From RGIG7213 sp045540335 (GTDB lineage Bacteria; Bacillota; Clostridia; Oscillospirales; CAG-272): DNA of 60,674 bases. The position numbers and the translations under genes are program-made. Under the pieces are notes generated by a model. It worked only from the letters and a program-made list of their open reading frames with translations. It was not told the origin of the DNA and searched no databases. Location: assembly GCA_045540335.1 (NCBI GenBank), contig JAZQHC010000052.1, forward strand, positions 1 to 60,674, in the 5' to 3' direction. This document shows positions 50,543 to 59,146 of the stretch, piece by piece (the stretch's first letter is position 1; each line of letters begins with the position of its first letter).

Positions 50543-53242
50543 TTGCGCCGGGAAAATTGGTATAAATTTCACCAAAACCAGATATTAACGCTTTTGCAAA
50601 CAGATTTTGAAAACGGTCTTGATATGGCAGAGGCGAAAAAAAGATTAAAAAAATACCGTAGTAACGAGCTTTTTCCCCGCGAATCCCTTCGAAGCAAAAA
50701 CCGCAGAAAAAACAATATCGGTACAGCAACCGTGCTTTTAATATTGGTAAGCTTAGTGTATTATTTTATAACACATGATAAAAGTGCGTTTTTTATCTGT
50801 TGCGTGGCAGCGGTTAATTATTTATGTGTTTCTTTAGCGTACAGAAAATCACGAAAAATAATAATCGACAGCGAAAAATATTCACCTATTGAAAACCGCG
50901 TTATTCGAAACGGTAAAATATTCAGAGTAGATCAAAAGGCTATTGTTCCGGGGGATGTTGTTTTACTTCGCGAAGGTGATATAGTTCCTTGCGACGGAAG
51001 AATAATATCCTTAACGGATTTTAAAGTGCTTGAAATGAATATCAGCGGAGGAAACGGCGAAAAGGACGCGGATTTTATTTCCTACGATCCTTCTTTGCCG
51101 GTTAAAGAACAGAAGAATATGGTCTTTGCCGCATCTGTTGTTTTTAAAGGTGAAGCTAAAATAGTTGCTTGTACAACCGGTGCTGATACTGTCGCAAGAA
51201 GAAGAAATCTTACAAACCGCCCTGCATCTGCAGACGATTTGGAGCTTTTGCAAAAAGCAAGCAAGTTATCGGACAAAACTGTTTTGTTTATGCTGATACT
51301 TGTGTTTGTACTTACCCTTATAGGTATAATATCGTTTGGTGTAGGTGAAAGAATGTCGCATACATTCTTTTTGGCTTTATCGTATATGGCGTCTGCAATG
51401 TGCGAGTTTTTTGCAATTTTTGCATACATAGCAGTAGCAAGCGGTATATTTTTCAGTTATTCGAAAAATGATGCTTTTAATGATGTTATAATCAAAAATG
51501 TTTCATCTGTTGAAAAAATGAATAGGATAACCTGCCTTGCAATACCTAAAAATTCCGGTATCTGCGAGGAAGAAATGCAGATAGAATTTTTGCTTGTAAA
51601 CGGAAGAGAATATAAAGCCGCAGTACCGACAGAAAAAACAGACCGTTTTTTAAAAATCAGCCGAATGACGGTTTTATCGGAAACACCAAATCTATCGGTT
51701 GAAGAAAAAGCAATTTTAAAAGCAACACCGAATATTAACGCTGATTATAAAATATTGGAATTTGTGCCGATAGGGCCAACCTCGCTTTTTGATACTGCGC
51801 TGGTATTTGAAAACGGCGACATGAATATTTTTTTACGCGGCGGTGTTGCCGAGATATTAAACAGGTGCGTAAAACGCCGTTGTGGAGAAAAAACGGCAAT
51901 TTTAGAAAGCGAAATAATAAACGATTACATCACAAAAGCAGAACATTACCAAAAAAACGGCTACAAGGTAGTTGCATTTGCATCTAAAAAAACTTCGTAT
52001 GCAAATTTACAAAAAATTGTATATGCACAAACAGAGCTTTGCTTTGAAGGTCTGTTGATAATGCGCGAATATGTAGTAAGTGATTGCGAAAAAACTATAA
52101 AGAATCTTTCCGAAGCAGGTATTAAGGTATTGTTGTTCTGCGATGATATTTCAAAAAGAAACGAGTATCTTGCGCGCAGTCTTGGCATAATAAAAGATTC
52201 AAGCCAGGTTATCACTTCATATGAATTTCTTAATTCTAACTTAAATCTTCAAAATATCAAATTAAAGAATTATACGCTTTTCCAAGGATTCGACGGTAAA
52301 CAAAAAAAATACGTACTTGACAGATTGCGAAAATCCGGTGAATATATAGGCATATTGGGAAGTACTATAACCGATGTATCCTTAACAGCGGGGCAGTCTG
52401 TTGTAAGCTTTTCAACAGGGCTTTCTGCGTACGATGATAAAAATGTTTCAAATGTTCAGCCCAGTCACAAAACCGGAAATGAAGTATTAAAATTAAAGGC
52501 AGACGCCGTTATCCGCAGTGCATGTAAAATGCCTAAAAGCGGTATAAACGCAGTTTATCAGGCTTTGAGAATATCAGCACGTATATACGACACGGCAATG
52601 CGTGTTTTGGCGTATTTGTTTACATCCTCGTTATTACGGCTGATACTTGTCGTGCTTTCTTCTATAACCTCCCTTGTTGATCTTACGCCATCACAGGTGA
52701 TTTTTTCAGGGCTTGCAATAGATCTTTGCGGCGTTTTTGCAATATGCTCAGGTAAGGACAAAAGCGAAAAAATTAAAAGTCGAAAAGCGGTATTTTCTAA
52801 AGAAAATTTGCTTCATTCGCTAATTTCGCATACCATTATGGCATGTTTTGCCTGTTTGTTGCTTATAGTGATACGTTGCATTGTGGCTTTAAATGGTGCA
52901 TCAGCAAGCGTGTGTAACGGTTGTTTTTCGTTTTCATGGATGATGTGTCAGATTGCTTTAATTCTTGTTGTTTACGGAAAAGATAAAGAACGCGCAATAT
53001 CCGGTATAAGCCCAATAATATGGATATTTACGTTGTTGATTACAGAGTTGTTTTTCGTTTCGGAACTTTTCCCGTCTTTTACCGCATTCACCGCATTCGG
53101 TACATCTTATACAAAATATTTACCTATTATAATTATACCGTCTGTTGTAATAATCGCATGGTATTTTGCACCTGTTATCAAAAAATATTTTACTGCATTT
53201 TTTAAGCAATTTATTGCCCAAAAAGCAGGGCATAATAATTAA
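50543..53242 (+). CDS. P-type ATPase-like membrane protein lacking the catalytic motifs (pseudoenzyme)
   Basis: An 899-residue protein from a TTG at 50543 with AAAGGGGG upstream. It follows the plan of type II cation P-type ATPases: N-terminal cation_ATPase_N region (LTLLQTDFENGLDMAEAKKR), two helices, an A-domain with PGDVVLLREGDIVPCDGRII, helices 3-4, the cytosolic P/N domains and a C-terminal helix bundle. The catalytic motifs are gone: TGES reads SGGNGEKD, the phosphorylation motif DKTGTLT reads PKNSGICEE (MNRITCLAIPKNSGICEE), the TGD loop reads FCDDISKRNEYLA, and TGDGVNDAP reads LGSTITDVSL. The N-domain KGAxE box survives loosely as LRGGVAEIL. The frame is open throughout and normal in codon use, so it is not simply decaying. 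It cannot pump by the usual phospho-enzyme cycle. Role unknown. Confidence 0.78.
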   Translation: MRRENWYKFHQNQILTLLQTDFENGLDMAEAKKRLKKYRSNELFPRESLRSKNRRKNNIGTATVLLILVSLVYYFITHDKSAFFICCVAAVNYLCVSLAYRKSRKIIIDSEKYSPIENRVIRNGKIFRVDQKAIVPGDVVLLREGDIVPCDGRIISLTDFKVLEMNISGGNGEKDADFISYDPSLPVKEQKNMVFAASVVFKGEAKIVACTTGADTVARRRNLTNRPASADDLELLQKASKLSDKTVLFMLILVFVLTLIGIISFGVGERMSHTFFLALSYMASAMCEFFAIFAYIAVASGIFFSYSKNDAFNDVIIKNVSSVEKMNRITCLAIPKNSGICEEEMQIEFLLVNGREYKAAVPTEKTDRFLKISRMTVLSETPNLSVEEKAILKATPNINADYKILEFVPIGPTSLFDTALVFENGDMNIFLRGGVAEILNRCVKRRCGEKTAILESEIINDYITKAEHYQKNGYKVVAFASKKTSYANLQKIVYAQTELCFEGLLIMREYVVSDCEKTIKNLSEAGIKVLLFCDDISKRNEYLARSLGIIKDSSQVITSYEFLNSNLNLQNIKLKNYTLFQGFDGKQKKYVLDRLRKSGEYIGILGSTITDVSLTAGQSVVSFSTGLSAYDDKNVSNVQPSHKTGNEVLKLKADAVIRSACKMPKSGINAVYQALRISARIYDTAMRVLAYLFTSSLLRLILVVLSSITSLVDLTPSQVIFSGLAIDLCGVFAICSGKDKSEKIKSRKAVFSKENLLHSLISHTIMACFACLLLIVIRCIVALNGASASVCNGCFSFSWMMCQIALILVVYGKDKERAISGISPIIWIFTLLITELFFVSELFPSFTAFTAFGTSYTKYLPIIIIPSVVIIAWYFAPVIKKYFTAFFKQFIAQKAGHNN

Positions 53243-53250
53243 AATCCGAT

Positions 53251-53292
53251 AAAAAACTGTTGTGCGTATATTCTACGCACAACAGTTTTTGT
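53251..53292. terminator. Bidirectional terminator ending the long plus-strand operon
   Basis: AAAAACTGTTGTGCGTA, TATTC, TACGCACAACAGTTTTT: a perfect stem of at least 15 pairs, T-rich on both strands. It also serves the converging minus-strand gene. Confidence 0.9.
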
Positions 53293-53296
53293 TAGT

Positions 53297-53701
53297 TTAT
53301 TTATTATTTTTTATTCCAACGATAGAGCATATGATAGATGCTAAAAGCAAAACGCCCGCGATAGTGTAATATAATATCCAGCAGTCGGTACTTCTGCCGG
53401 AAATGTTTATTATGCCCTGTACGATACTTCCAATAATAAACGTTGATATAGCGGCATTATGCAAATTAAATGAAAGCCGTGAAGATTGTATTTTCAAAAA
53501 TATGTTTAAAATATTAGCAAATATACCGCCTATCATTGGAAACAGAAACATCCACCTCATGTGAAGGGAGTACATTCCGTATCCAAAATATGTATAAACA
53601 GTATTGAAAATTATGCATAGCACCGTAATAACCGCATAGACCGTTGCAGATTTAATAAACCGCTTTTTTTGAATATCAATATCCGATATAGACAATGTCA
53701 C
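53297..53701 (-). CDS. Small four-helix membrane protein
   Basis: About 134 residues from the GTG at 53701, which is five bases after AAAGGAG; another GTG at 53707 is too close to that site. Four hydrophobic segments (SATVYAVITVLCIIFNTVYT, MFLFPMIGGIFANILNIFL, STFIIGSIVQGIINISG, YYTIAGVLLLASIICSIVG). It overlaps the end of the phosphodiester glycosidase gene, so the two are coupled. No family recognised. Confidence 0.7.
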   Translation of the reverse strand: MTLSISDIDIQKKRFIKSATVYAVITVLCIIFNTVYTYFGYGMYSLHMRWMFLFPMIGGIFANILNIFLKIQSSRLSFNLHNAAISTFIIGSIVQGIINISGRSTDCWILYYTIAGVLLLASIICSIVGIKNNK

Positions 53702-54662
53702 TAACACTCCTTTCGGATGATTTATTCTTTTTAGATGATGAAACAGGCGTATTAACTATTTTTCCGTTAAAATACATCGTGGAAGATCCGCCGCCGTCGA
53801 GATTATAAGCTACCGTACATCCAATATCTTTCATAAATTGCGCTAACTCATAAAGAGAAAGACCGTCATTGTTAGAAGTGCGTCCGTCGGAAACAAGAAA
53901 AATATAGTGCAGATCGTCTAATATCCCGATAGCAGTTCTCGGATTGCTGGACATCGCCCGCCCGACTTCTTCGCCTGCGTTAACTGTTATTTTTCCACCG
54001 TTTATCAAAACAGGGCCAAACCCAAAAAGCTGGTAAACACCATTTTCAAGTAAATCTTCTGCAGAAACATCATTTTCGTTAAATATTTCAAAAGATCCAT
54101 CGTATAAAATTGCAAGATCATCATATTCATCATCAGATCGAACAGATTTGCGATATAAAGTACCGTTTTTAATAACGTAGCCTTTTTTATTAGCGCCGTA
54201 AAAATCCCCGTTTATTGCAAGAATAGCGCCGTTATTTTCTGCCATGGCAGAAGTTTTTTCCGTTATATTAGTGCCAAAAGTGTTTTTTGCTATTGCAGTT
54301 TTCAAATATTCGGGCGAAGATACCTTAACATCTGCAACGTGTATGTCTGTATTTTCATATCTTATATTTTTTAAAGAAATGCTGATGTTTTCATCTGTGT
54401 AAAGGGAATCGCTTATTACATTTTCCTGCTTTTGAATTGATGTTTCTTCGCTTATTACCGGCTTTGTTTCCAATGATGTGCTGAACAAATCCTTGTCTTC
54501 AACAGGAGCTGTGGAAAAAGAAAAATCAGCAGTCATAAATGATTCTGTATTGGAATACTTTCGCGGAATTATGAAAGTATCAAGCAATATAAATACTGAT
54601 AACAGTATCAGAAAAACTGTATAAATTATTGCAAACTTGTATGGCTTTTTGAAAAAATCCAT
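53676..54662 (-). CDS. Phosphodiester glycosidase (NAGPA) family exoenzyme
   Basis: A 328-residue protein with an N-terminal anchor helix (FAIIYTVFLILLSVFILLDT), a low-complexity linker and a C-terminal NAGPA domain from about residue 100: ILAINGDFYGANKKGYVIKN, NPRTAIGILDDLHYIFLVSD, GRTSNNDGLSLYELAQFM, NLDGGGSSTMYFNGKI and a final RSVSDIVYIGY. The family cleaves alpha-GlcNAc-1-phosphodiester bonds or exo-acts on other glycans. The active domain lies outside the membrane. GGAGG ribosome site; cotranscribed with the small membrane protein that follows. Confidence 0.9.
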   Translation of the reverse strand: MDFFKKPYKFAIIYTVFLILLSVFILLDTFIIPRKYSNTESFMTADFSFSTAPVEDKDLFSTSLETKPVISEETSIQKQENVISDSLYTDENISISLKNIRYENTDIHVADVKVSSPEYLKTAIAKNTFGTNITEKTSAMAENNGAILAINGDFYGANKKGYVIKNGTLYRKSVRSDDEYDDLAILYDGSFEIFNENDVSAEDLLENGVYQLFGFGPVLINGGKITVNAGEEVGRAMSSNPRTAIGILDDLHYIFLVSDGRTSNNDGLSLYELAQFMKDIGCTVAYNLDGGGSSTMYFNGKIVNTPVSSSKKNKSSERSVSDIVYIGY

Positions 54663-54753
54663 ATAATACCTCCACGTGTTGATATGAACGTATTATAGAT
54701 AGTTTTTTTGACGGTTTTATTTTATTTACGTGAAAACTGTGTGTAAATTGTAA

Positions 54754-55626
54754 TTAAATCGAATTGATTATGTATTCCGCGTATGCCTTTGCTACGTTTA
54801 CCCCAGTTGCTTTTTCCATACCGCCGAAGAAAGCATTAGAATTTACCTCACATATCATGCCGCCTTTTTTGGAAGAAATAACGTCAACCCCGCAATAATC
54901 TAAATCTAAAAGCTTTGCGGCTTTTTCAGCCAAATGAATATATTCATCGTTTGGCGTTATTTTGCTTCCAATAGCACCTAATTCGATGTTAGAACGAAAG
55001 TCGTTTGGATTCGTTCTTTTCATGGCACATAAGTATTTTCCGCCTATAACGATTATTCTCGTATCTGTCCCGCAGCTTTCTTTTATAAATTCTTGGAATA
55101 AATGCGGCCGACACTTTAATTCATTCATTGTTTGCTTTAATTCTTCAGCATTTTTCGCTAAATATATGCCTTTACCCATAGAACCGTAGCTTTCCTTTAC
55201 TATCATTGGCAAGCCGAGTCGGTCAATTATCGTTTCTACTGAAAAATCAGAAATTTCAGCTTCACTTGTATAACAAAGCGCACCGGGAAGGGTTTTCGGC
55301 ATCGGTATTTTGTTTTTTGCAAGCGCGATGTGCGTAAGCATTTTATCATCGCAAACGGCAATCGAATCAGCGCGGTTAAATAATCTTATTCCCGTTTGTT
55401 CAAGCATTTTGGCTATGTATTTATCTTTATCAAGATAAACACCGAAATCGTATTTCGAATAATTGTTTGTGAGGCCTTGTGAATCTACCGTACATGGAAA
55501 TTCAATATTTTGTGCGCAGCGTATGGTGATTCCCAAAAGCTCAAATTCTTCTTTCAATCGTACTGATTGATATTCGGCACTTTTTATTCGTGTGTATGCG
55601 TTGGTTAATATAATACCTTTTTTCAT
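54754..55626 (-). CDS. RimK-type ATP-grasp ligase
   Basis: A 290-residue ATP-grasp protein of the RimK group, which join amino acids to a carboxylate using ATP. Seen are NRADSIAVCDDKMLTHIALA, LGLPMIVKESYGSMGKGIYL (ATP-binding Lys and glycine loop), HLFQEFIKESCGTDTRIIVI, CAMKRTNPNDFRSNIELGAI and the metal-binding end LDYCGVDVISSKKGGMICEV, then NSNAFFGGMEKATGVN. The acceptor substrate is unknown; relatives act on ribosomal protein S6, lysine-carrier proteins or small peptides. AAAGGAT ribosome site. Head of the cluster is probably the ASCH gene upstream. Confidence 0.9.
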   Translation of the reverse strand: MKKGIILTNAYTRIKSAEYQSVRLKEEFELLGITIRCAQNIEFPCTVDSQGLTNNYSKYDFGVYLDKDKYIAKMLEQTGIRLFNRADSIAVCDDKMLTHIALAKNKIPMPKTLPGALCYTSEAEISDFSVETIIDRLGLPMIVKESYGSMGKGIYLAKNAEELKQTMNELKCRPHLFQEFIKESCGTDTRIIVIGGKYLCAMKRTNPNDFRSNIELGAIGSKITPNDEYIHLAEKAAKLLDLDYCGVDVISSKKGGMICEVNSNAFFGGMEKATGVNVAKAYAEYIINSI

Positions 55627-55658
55627 CTGAAATCCTTTATATACTTGTTACGTAGCTA

Positions 55659-55910
55659 TTACTTATGGTTGCGCTTTTTATCAATTAAAAACATAATAAT
55701 AGAGCTGCTTATCAATACTATTGCAATAGCTGCAAATATAAAATATATACCTCCGTTTTGATTTGAAAATACAAACCAAAACGTTGAAAAACCGGCACCG
55801 CCGATTATATTTAACTTATCTGCCTTCATAAAAGTGAAAATGATGGATAAAAACAAAAGCAAAACACCTGCAAAGAAAAACATTGTACCGATGATTTTTA
55901 TCTTATTCAT
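55659..55910 (-). CDS. Small two-helix membrane protein
   Basis: An 83-residue protein with two transmembrane helices (IIGTMFFFAGVLLLFLSIIF and IYFIFAAIAIVLISSSIIMF) and a basic end DKKRNHK. The ATG overlaps the stop of the ASCH gene (ATGA) and has GAGGAAA upstream. No family recognised. Confidence 0.68.
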   Translation of the reverse strand: MNKIKIIGTMFFFAGVLLLFLSIIFTFMKADKLNIIGGAGFSTFWFVFSNQNGGIYFIFAAIAIVLISSSIIMFLIDKKRNHK

Positions 55911-56287
55911 AGTATTTCCTCGCCTTGTATAAAATCGTTATTGCAAATAAGTAACTCTATTCCAAGTACGCCATACCTTTTTTGTTCTTGTGCAGAATAA
56001 TACTTTTCCATATCGGTGTAGTGTGCTGTATCAACATTTTCTAATGTATATCCGCATTTTAAAAGCGGAAGGGAAGCATATAGTTCTTCAAAGGTGCTAA
56101 ACCTGTGAAGATTTATAACTTTTGCGGATACGGTTTGTTCTGTTTTTGTATTGGTGAATACTATTGTATCATCAATTTTAATTTTTCTGCGCTTGTTATC
56201 CCAAAGGCGCAATTCTATCGTTTTTTCACCGCTTTTGATCAACTCGTATGGATACGGGTCAAGCTTCATATTATGTTTGTTTGACAT
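55907..56287 (-). CDS. ASCH-domain protein
   Basis: About 126 residues from the ATG at 56287: MKLDPYPYELIKSGEKTIEL, RLWDNKRRKIKIDDTIVFTN and VSAKVINLHRFSTFEELYAS, the ASCH (PUA-like) pattern with the GxKxxExR motif as SGEKTIELRL. ASCH proteins are thought to bind RNA or nucleotides; some act on modified bases. I prefer this start over one ten codons earlier because the domain begins here. Translationally coupled to the next small membrane gene. Confidence 0.85.
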   Translation of the reverse strand: MSNKHNMKLDPYPYELIKSGEKTIELRLWDNKRRKIKIDDTIVFTNTKTEQTVSAKVINLHRFSTFEELYASLPLLKCGYTLENVDTAHYTDMEKYYSAQEQKRYGVLGIELLICNNDFIQGEEIL

Positions 56288-56345
56288 GTTTACACACTTT
56301 CTTTTTTTACAAACCAAGTATTTGACATGTGTTCCTTATTGAAAT

Positions 56346-56954
56346 CTACTTCTTAAATACTTTTTTACACCAAGTGCGCTTGTTACATTTGGGGCACTTT
56401 AAGTAACGGGTAGTTCCCATGTGCAACGCATTAAGTGCCTGCGCATAGGTAGGCACAATCTCGTGGCCGCAATTTTTGCACTTGTAAGCACCTACACTTA
56501 CCTCAAGTTTTAATGCATAGAAGCACGGTATTAAAAACACAACGCAAATTCCGAGAATTGTGATCAGTTGCCATATTCCTTCCGGAATCAAAAAAGCGGC
56601 AATAAAGATGCCTGCAAACAGAGCCGTCATGCTTACAATCATAATTGCCCACATAGAGTGCCAAATCGTTTTGTTTTTCTTCTCTAATTCTTTCGCCATA
56701 TCCAGCAAAAGTTGTTCGTTTTTCTGACTATTATTTTCCATATTGATTTTCTCCCCACTTAATAATTCATTTACACTGATACAAAGAATATCGCACAGTT
56801 CAAGCATTATTGAAGTGTCTGGCATTGCCACGCCGCGTTCCCACTTGGATATTGCTTTATCAGTGATGCTCAGTTTCTTTGCCAACTGCATTTGTGTTAA
56901 GTTTGTATTTTTTCTGCACTCGGCAATAAATCTTCCGATTTTTATTTGGTCCAT
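56346..56954 (-). CDS. XRE-family regulator with membrane helices and zinc ribbon
   Basis: A 203-residue protein from the ATG at 56954 (AAAGGAG upstream). An N-terminal HTH (IGRFIAECRKNTNLTQMQLA, KKLSITDKAISKWERGVAMP) is followed by a linker, two transmembrane helices (AIMIVSMTALFAGIFIAAFL and IWQLITILGICVVFLIPCFY) and a C-terminal zinc ribbon (CKNCGHEI then CPKCNKRTWC). Membrane-tethered XRE regulators of this design are common in clostridia; they may respond to envelope signals. Targets unknown. Confidence 0.85.
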   Translation of the reverse strand: MDQIKIGRFIAECRKNTNLTQMQLAKKLSITDKAISKWERGVAMPDTSIMLELCDILCISVNELLSGEKINMENNSQKNEQLLLDMAKELEKKNKTIWHSMWAIMIVSMTALFAGIFIAAFLIPEGIWQLITILGICVVFLIPCFYALKLEVSVGAYKCKNCGHEIVPTYAQALNALHMGTTRYLKCPKCNKRTWCKKVFKK

Positions 56955-57071
56955 AAAATATCTCCTTTCGCATACAGTATAAATATTTCTGCTGAGAAAA
57001 CACACCCACCATTGGTTTAGCGAGGAGAAGTAAACCTATGGTAGAGTGAAAATTGGCAGCCAAATTCAAGC

Positions 57072-58415
57072 TTACCGATTAGTTCGCCTCAAACAAACAA
57101 CACTTTCGACATGTTGTGTTCTCGGGAACATATTTACCGGGTATATAGTATCTGTCGTATATCCTCGTTCTCTAAACAGCGAAATATCGCGCACAAGCGT
57201 TTCGGGCGAGCAGGAAATATAAATAACTTTAGGCGTTTTAGAACTTGCGATGTAATTTATAACGTCTCCAGAAAGCCCTTTGCGCGGCGGATCGACTATA
57301 ATGGCATCGGCTGTATCGGTTATTTCGCCTATAATGGATGCATCGCCTGTATAAAATTCGCAGTTTGATAAGTTGTTTAACATAGCATTGCTTTTTGCAT
57401 CTTTTATAGCATCGGGGATTATTTCTACCCCTATCAATTTCTCGCAACCGTCGGCTATACACATTCCAACCGTTCCAATACCGCAATAAAGATCTATTAC
57501 CTTTTTGTTTCCGTTACCCAAAAGCTCTTTTGCTTTATTATACAGCAATTCGGTACAATCGTGATTTACTTGGTAAAAAGACAACGGCGATATGCTAAAA
57601 CGCTTGCCGCAGAGAATATCTTCGATATACGGCTTTCCGTATATATTTTTCATTTGATTTGAAAGAACAACGTTTGTATTTTGTTTGTTTATGTTTAAGA
57701 ATACAGACGTTATTTCCGGAAAAGAATCGTTGATATAAGAAATAAAAGCATCTTTTTTCGGAATTTCTTCGCCGTTTATTACTAAACATAGCATGATTTG
57801 CCCTGTTTTTTCACCTATTCTCAAATATAAGTGGCGCAACAACCCATACCCGGTCTTCTCGTCGTAAACAGAAAAACTGTTTTCTTCAAAAAAAACGATA
57901 AGCTTTTTTATAATATCAGAAAAAATTTCGGGTGCAATATAACAAAAATCGCAGGGAATTACTTCATGACTGTGCGAGGCAAAAAAACCGGCACAAATTT
58001 TTCCGTTTTTATCGCGCGAAAATGGATACTGTGCCTTATTTCTGTATCCTTTTGTACCGTTTTCTGCGTATATTGTATTTTCAACGGTAATGCCAGATAA
58101 TGCGGATTTCATAATAACAGATTCTATATATTCTTTTTTTAATTGGTTTTCGTAATCAAAACTTATGTTATGAAAAACACAGCCGCCGCAACGTTTATAT
58201 TTGCACGATGGGGAAGTTCGATGTGAAGAAGGCAAGTGTATCTCTTCACATATAGCGATAGCGTAACTTTTTAGTACTTTTATAATTTTAATTGTACATT
58301 TGTCGCCGGTTACGCCACCGTTTACAAAAACAACCATTCCGTCTATTTTGCAAACACCGTATCCAAGATTATTAACATCAGTTATTTCAACTTCGAATTT
58401 TTGATTTTTTTGCAA
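57072..58415 (-). CDS. rlmD: 23S rRNA (uracil-C5)-methyltransferase RlmD-type
   Basis: A 447-residue RumA/RlmD family enzyme that methylates C5 of a uridine in 23S rRNA (or tRNA, in TrmFO-lacking relatives). An N-terminal TRAM domain (VEITDVNNLGYGVCKIDGMV) leads to a four-cysteine Fe-S site (CKYKRCGGCVFH plus an upstream Cys), then SAM motifs VIDLYCGIGTVGMCIADGC and IIVDPPRKGLSGDVINYI, and the catalytic Cys in YISCSPETLVRDIS. The start is a TTG at 58415 with AAAGGAACG twelve bases upstream. The exact base modified cannot be set from sequence alone. Confidence 0.9.
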   Translation of the reverse strand: MQKNQKFEVEITDVNNLGYGVCKIDGMVVFVNGGVTGDKCTIKIIKVLKSYAIAICEEIHLPSSHRTSPSCKYKRCGGCVFHNISFDYENQLKKEYIESVIMKSALSGITVENTIYAENGTKGYRNKAQYPFSRDKNGKICAGFFASHSHEVIPCDFCYIAPEIFSDIIKKLIVFFEENSFSVYDEKTGYGLLRHLYLRIGEKTGQIMLCLVINGEEIPKKDAFISYINDSFPEITSVFLNINKQNTNVVLSNQMKNIYGKPYIEDILCGKRFSISPLSFYQVNHDCTELLYNKAKELLGNGNKKVIDLYCGIGTVGMCIADGCEKLIGVEIIPDAIKDAKSNAMLNNLSNCEFYTGDASIIGEITDTADAIIVDPPRKGLSGDVINYIASSKTPKVIYISCSPETLVRDISLFRERGYTTDTIYPVNMFPRTQHVESVVCLRRTNR

Positions 58416-58593
58416 TTTATTTACGCGTTCCTTTCGGTATTAAGCAATAATCTTACATCATAAAATATCAGCTAAGTTATCAAGCGAATTTTATCATACA
58501 TTGCTTTTTTTGTCAATACCGATAAAACACCATATGGTGATGTCTTTCGTTGCCAATCAACATTATTATACATATATATTTTTTTAAAAACAC
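58416..58593. other. Divergent spacer with a 12-bp palindrome
   Basis: An AT-rich spacer between rlmD and smpB. CACCATATGGTG (58528-58539) is a perfect 12-bp palindrome that could be an operator for either gene; nothing else was recognised. Confidence 0.35.
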
Positions 58594-58622
58594 TTGTAAA
58601 AATTCAAATTTTGTGGTATGAT
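58594..58622 (+). promoter_or_regulatory. Promoter of smpB
   Basis: TTGTAA, 17-base spacer, TATGAT, about 33 bases before the start codon. Confidence 0.7.
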
Positions 58623-58655
58623 ATAGTCCAAAACAAAGAAAGGGGTGTGCAAATA

Positions 58656-59129
58656 ATGAAAAACGATACGGGCAAAAAAATAATAGCAACCAATAAAAAG
58701 GCATACCACGACTATTTTGTTTTGGACAAGTTTGAAGCAGGTGTCCAGCTTTTCGGAACAGAGGTGAAATCCATCCGCCTTGGCGGTGTTAACTTGAAGG
58801 ATTCATTCTGTCATATAAAAAAAGGTGAAATATTCGCAACAGGTATTCATATAAGCCCATATGAAAAGGGAAATATCTTTAATCGCGACCCTTTGCGCGA
58901 AAAGAAGCTTTTGATGCACAAAAAAGAAATTTATAAGCTGCAAGGCAAAATAGGCGAAGAAGGGTTGGCGATAATACCATTGGCGTTGTATTTCAGCGGC
59001 CAATATGTGAAAATCGAACTTGGCTTGTGTAAAGGTAAAAAACTGTATGATAAGCGTGAAACAGATGCTAAAAAGCAGGCGGCGCGCTCTATCGAACGGT
59101 ATGAAAAGTCAAACGGACGATACGATTAA
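58656..59129 (+). CDS. smpB: SsrA-binding protein SmpB
   Basis: A 157-residue SmpB from the ATG at 58656 with AAAGGGG upstream. The beta-barrel reads NKKAYHDYFVLDKFEAGVQL, FGTEVKSIRLGGVNLKDSFC and KKGEIFATGIHISPYEKGN, and the basic tail is GKKLYDKRETDAKKQAARSI. It binds tmRNA and places it in the stalled ribosome A site. The ssrA gene follows 17 bases later, an arrangement usual in Firmicutes. Confidence 0.97.
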   Translation: MKNDTGKKIIATNKKAYHDYFVLDKFEAGVQLFGTEVKSIRLGGVNLKDSFCHIKKGEIFATGIHISPYEKGNIFNRDPLREKKLLMHKKEIYKLQGKIGEEGLAIIPLALYFSGQYVKIELGLCKGKKLYDKRETDAKKQAARSIERYEKSNGRYD

Positions 59130-59146
59130 CGCTATACTAATTTTAT

